NCBI GenBank assembly: GCA_023145395.1
Contig: JAGLDW010001086.1
Span: forward strand, 1-5,211
Direction: 5' to 3'
Source: Lentisphaeria bacterium
GTDB lineage: Bacteria; Verrucomicrobiota; Lentisphaeria; Oligosphaerales; Lenti-02
Length of the DNA stretch: 5,211 nt
Under the pieces are notes generated by a model. That model ran no database searches. It worked only from the letters and a program-made list of their open reading frames with translations, and was not told the DNA's origin. The position numbers and the translations under genes were made by a program. Every line of letters begins with the position of its first letter. Position 1 is the stretch's first letter. This document shows, in pieces, positions 4,536 to 5,211 of this stretch.

Positions 4536-5211
4536 TGTATCGCAAGCATTTCGCCTTGACCCGACATCCTTTCGACAAGGACCTCGCCCCTGACGATCTT
4601 TTTGAGACACAGGCGCTTGCGGAACTCACCGTACGCCTCAAGCATCTCCTCGATATGCGCGGCATCGGCCTGGTGACCGGCGAGAGCGGCAGCGGGAAAA
4701 CCACCGCCGCGAGGCGACTCGTCGCGAGCCTCAATACAGGTCTCTATCGCGTGCTCTATGTCAGCCTGACCACGGGCAATGTCATGGACCTCTACAAGAC
4801 GATCGCCTGGGAACTTGGCCTGCCTACGGAGCGCAACCGTGCAGCGCTCTTTCATCGCATTCGAAGCGAGGTCTCTCGTCTTTGCTCTGAGAACCGCTTG
4901 CGTCCCGTGCTCATCGTCGACGAAGCCCACCACCTCCGAACGGATGTCCTCGAAGACCTCCGCCTGCTCACCAACTACGCGATGGATTCGGACAATCGCC
5001 TCTGCATCATTCTCATCGGCCACCCCGAGTTACGACGGCGCCTCGCCATGGCCGCCCTTGAGGCGCTCGCACAGCGCATCGTCGTCCGCGCCCACATGCG
5101 TGGCCTCACACGGGACGAAGTAGACGGTTATCTTACGCACGGTCTCGCGCTCGCAGGTGTCCAACATCCCCTCTTCGAGCCGGCCGGGGTCGAAGCGATT
5201 TTCCAAGCGAC
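4535..5211 (+). CDS. ExeA/TniB-like AAA+ ATPase of the transposition module, 3' partial
   Basis: The first 225 residues are visible; the gene continues past the window edge. It begins MYRKHFALTRHPFDKD, the characteristic N-terminus of ExeA/GspA-like ATPases. Walker A is GESGSGKT (49-56), Walker B VLIVDEAHH (125-133), and a sensor-1 type segment is IILIGHPEL (158-166), followed by QRIVVRAHM (180-188), where this family has conserved basic residues. LTRDEVDGYL (191-200) begins the C-terminal lid. In transposition such ATPases (TniB, TnsC, IstB, MuB by analogy) bind target DNA and stimulate the DDE transposase. Despite homology to the secretion protein ExeA, no secretion gene is nearby, and the TAATG coupling to the transposase makes the transposition role the better reading. 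No frameshift or missing motif is seen in the visible part. Confidence 0.9.
   Translation, partial: MYRKHFALTRHPFDKDLAPDDLFETQALAELTVRLKHLLDMRGIGLVTGESGSGKTTAARRLVASLNTGLYRVLYVSLTTGNVMDLYKTIAWELGLPTERNRAALFHRIRSEVSRLCSENRLRPVLIVDEAHHLRTDVLEDLRLLTNYAMDSDNRLCIILIGHPELRRRLAMAALEALAQRIVVRAHMRGLTRDEVDGYLTHGLALAGVQHPLFEPAGVEAIFQA

Larger units (their letters stand above)
2417..5211 (+). mobile_element. Transposition module (Cys/His protein, DDE transposase, AAA+ ATPase), right end missing
   Basis: Three same-strand genes form the core of a transposable element that uses a DDE transposase with a separate ATPase partner, the logic shared by IS21 (IstA/IstB), Tn552/Tn5053 (TniA/TniB), Mu (MuA/MuB) and Tn7 (TnsB/TnsC). 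Codon third positions look more mixed than in the strongly G/C-ending SUMF1-like gene, consistent with a separate history. Coordinates cover the genes only. The left terminus must lie upstream of 2417, possibly within 2234-2416. No terminal inverted repeat or target duplication can be defined without the right end. Confidence 0.75.

Noticed and set aside
3510..4610. Long minus-strand open frame (366 codons)
   Set aside because: It lies opposite the transposase, whose full set of catalytic motifs is in the plus frame. The minus translation shows no recognisable domain and is a codon-bias shadow.
4535..5211. Type II secretion ATPase ExeA/GspA
   Set aside because: It is translationally coupled to a DDE transposase and no secretion or peptidoglycan-binding gene is seen, so a transposition partner is the better reading.

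Overview
The window suggests a GC-rich bacterium of the Myxococcota or a related former deltaproteobacterial lineage. This is an inference from style, not a proven placement. The pointers are a cysteine-rich, SUMF1-type secreted protein with an Asp/Pro/Ala/Gly linker, the tail of a glycine-rich surface protein with a GGGGGAVGRIRL motif, and a transposition module of a kind common in that group.

Layout. Positions 1-239 hold no convincing gene. They contain a 32-nt-spaced direct repeat (61-120), a terminator-like hairpin (110-133) and copy A of a dispersed repeat (174-207). Positions 240-1490 (+) encode a formylglycine-generating-enzyme-like (SUMF1 fold) protein. It keeps the fold motifs but lacks the catalytic cysteine pair, and its N-terminus looks replaced or truncated. 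Positions 1491-2416 contain no intact gene. This stretch is a patchwork: the last 34 codons of a probable outer-membrane beta-barrel gene (minus strand, convergent with the SUMF1-like gene), an array of three palindromes with axes exactly 24 nt apart, the 3' tail of a glycine-rich surface protein (+), copy B of the dispersed repeat carrying a perfect 16-nt tandem duplication, and two further hairpins.

Positions 2417-5211 (+) hold a transposition module that runs off the right edge. It has a small Cys/His protein (2417-2980), a DDE transposase with D202/D265/E301 and a DD(35)E spacing (3096-4535), and an ExeA/TniB-like AAA+ ATPase (from 4535, partial). The last two genes overlap by one base, TAATG, and are surely co-translated. 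The transposase would cut and join DNA, the ATPase would select or activate targets, and the small Cys/His protein is an accessory factor of unknown role. A strong hairpin (2380-2408) sits just upstream of the first gene. No element termini could be assigned, because the right end lies outside the window.

The most unusual signal is the nested palindrome array at 1662-1739. Its stems differ from unit to unit but remain self-complementary, and adjacent hairpins share an arm.
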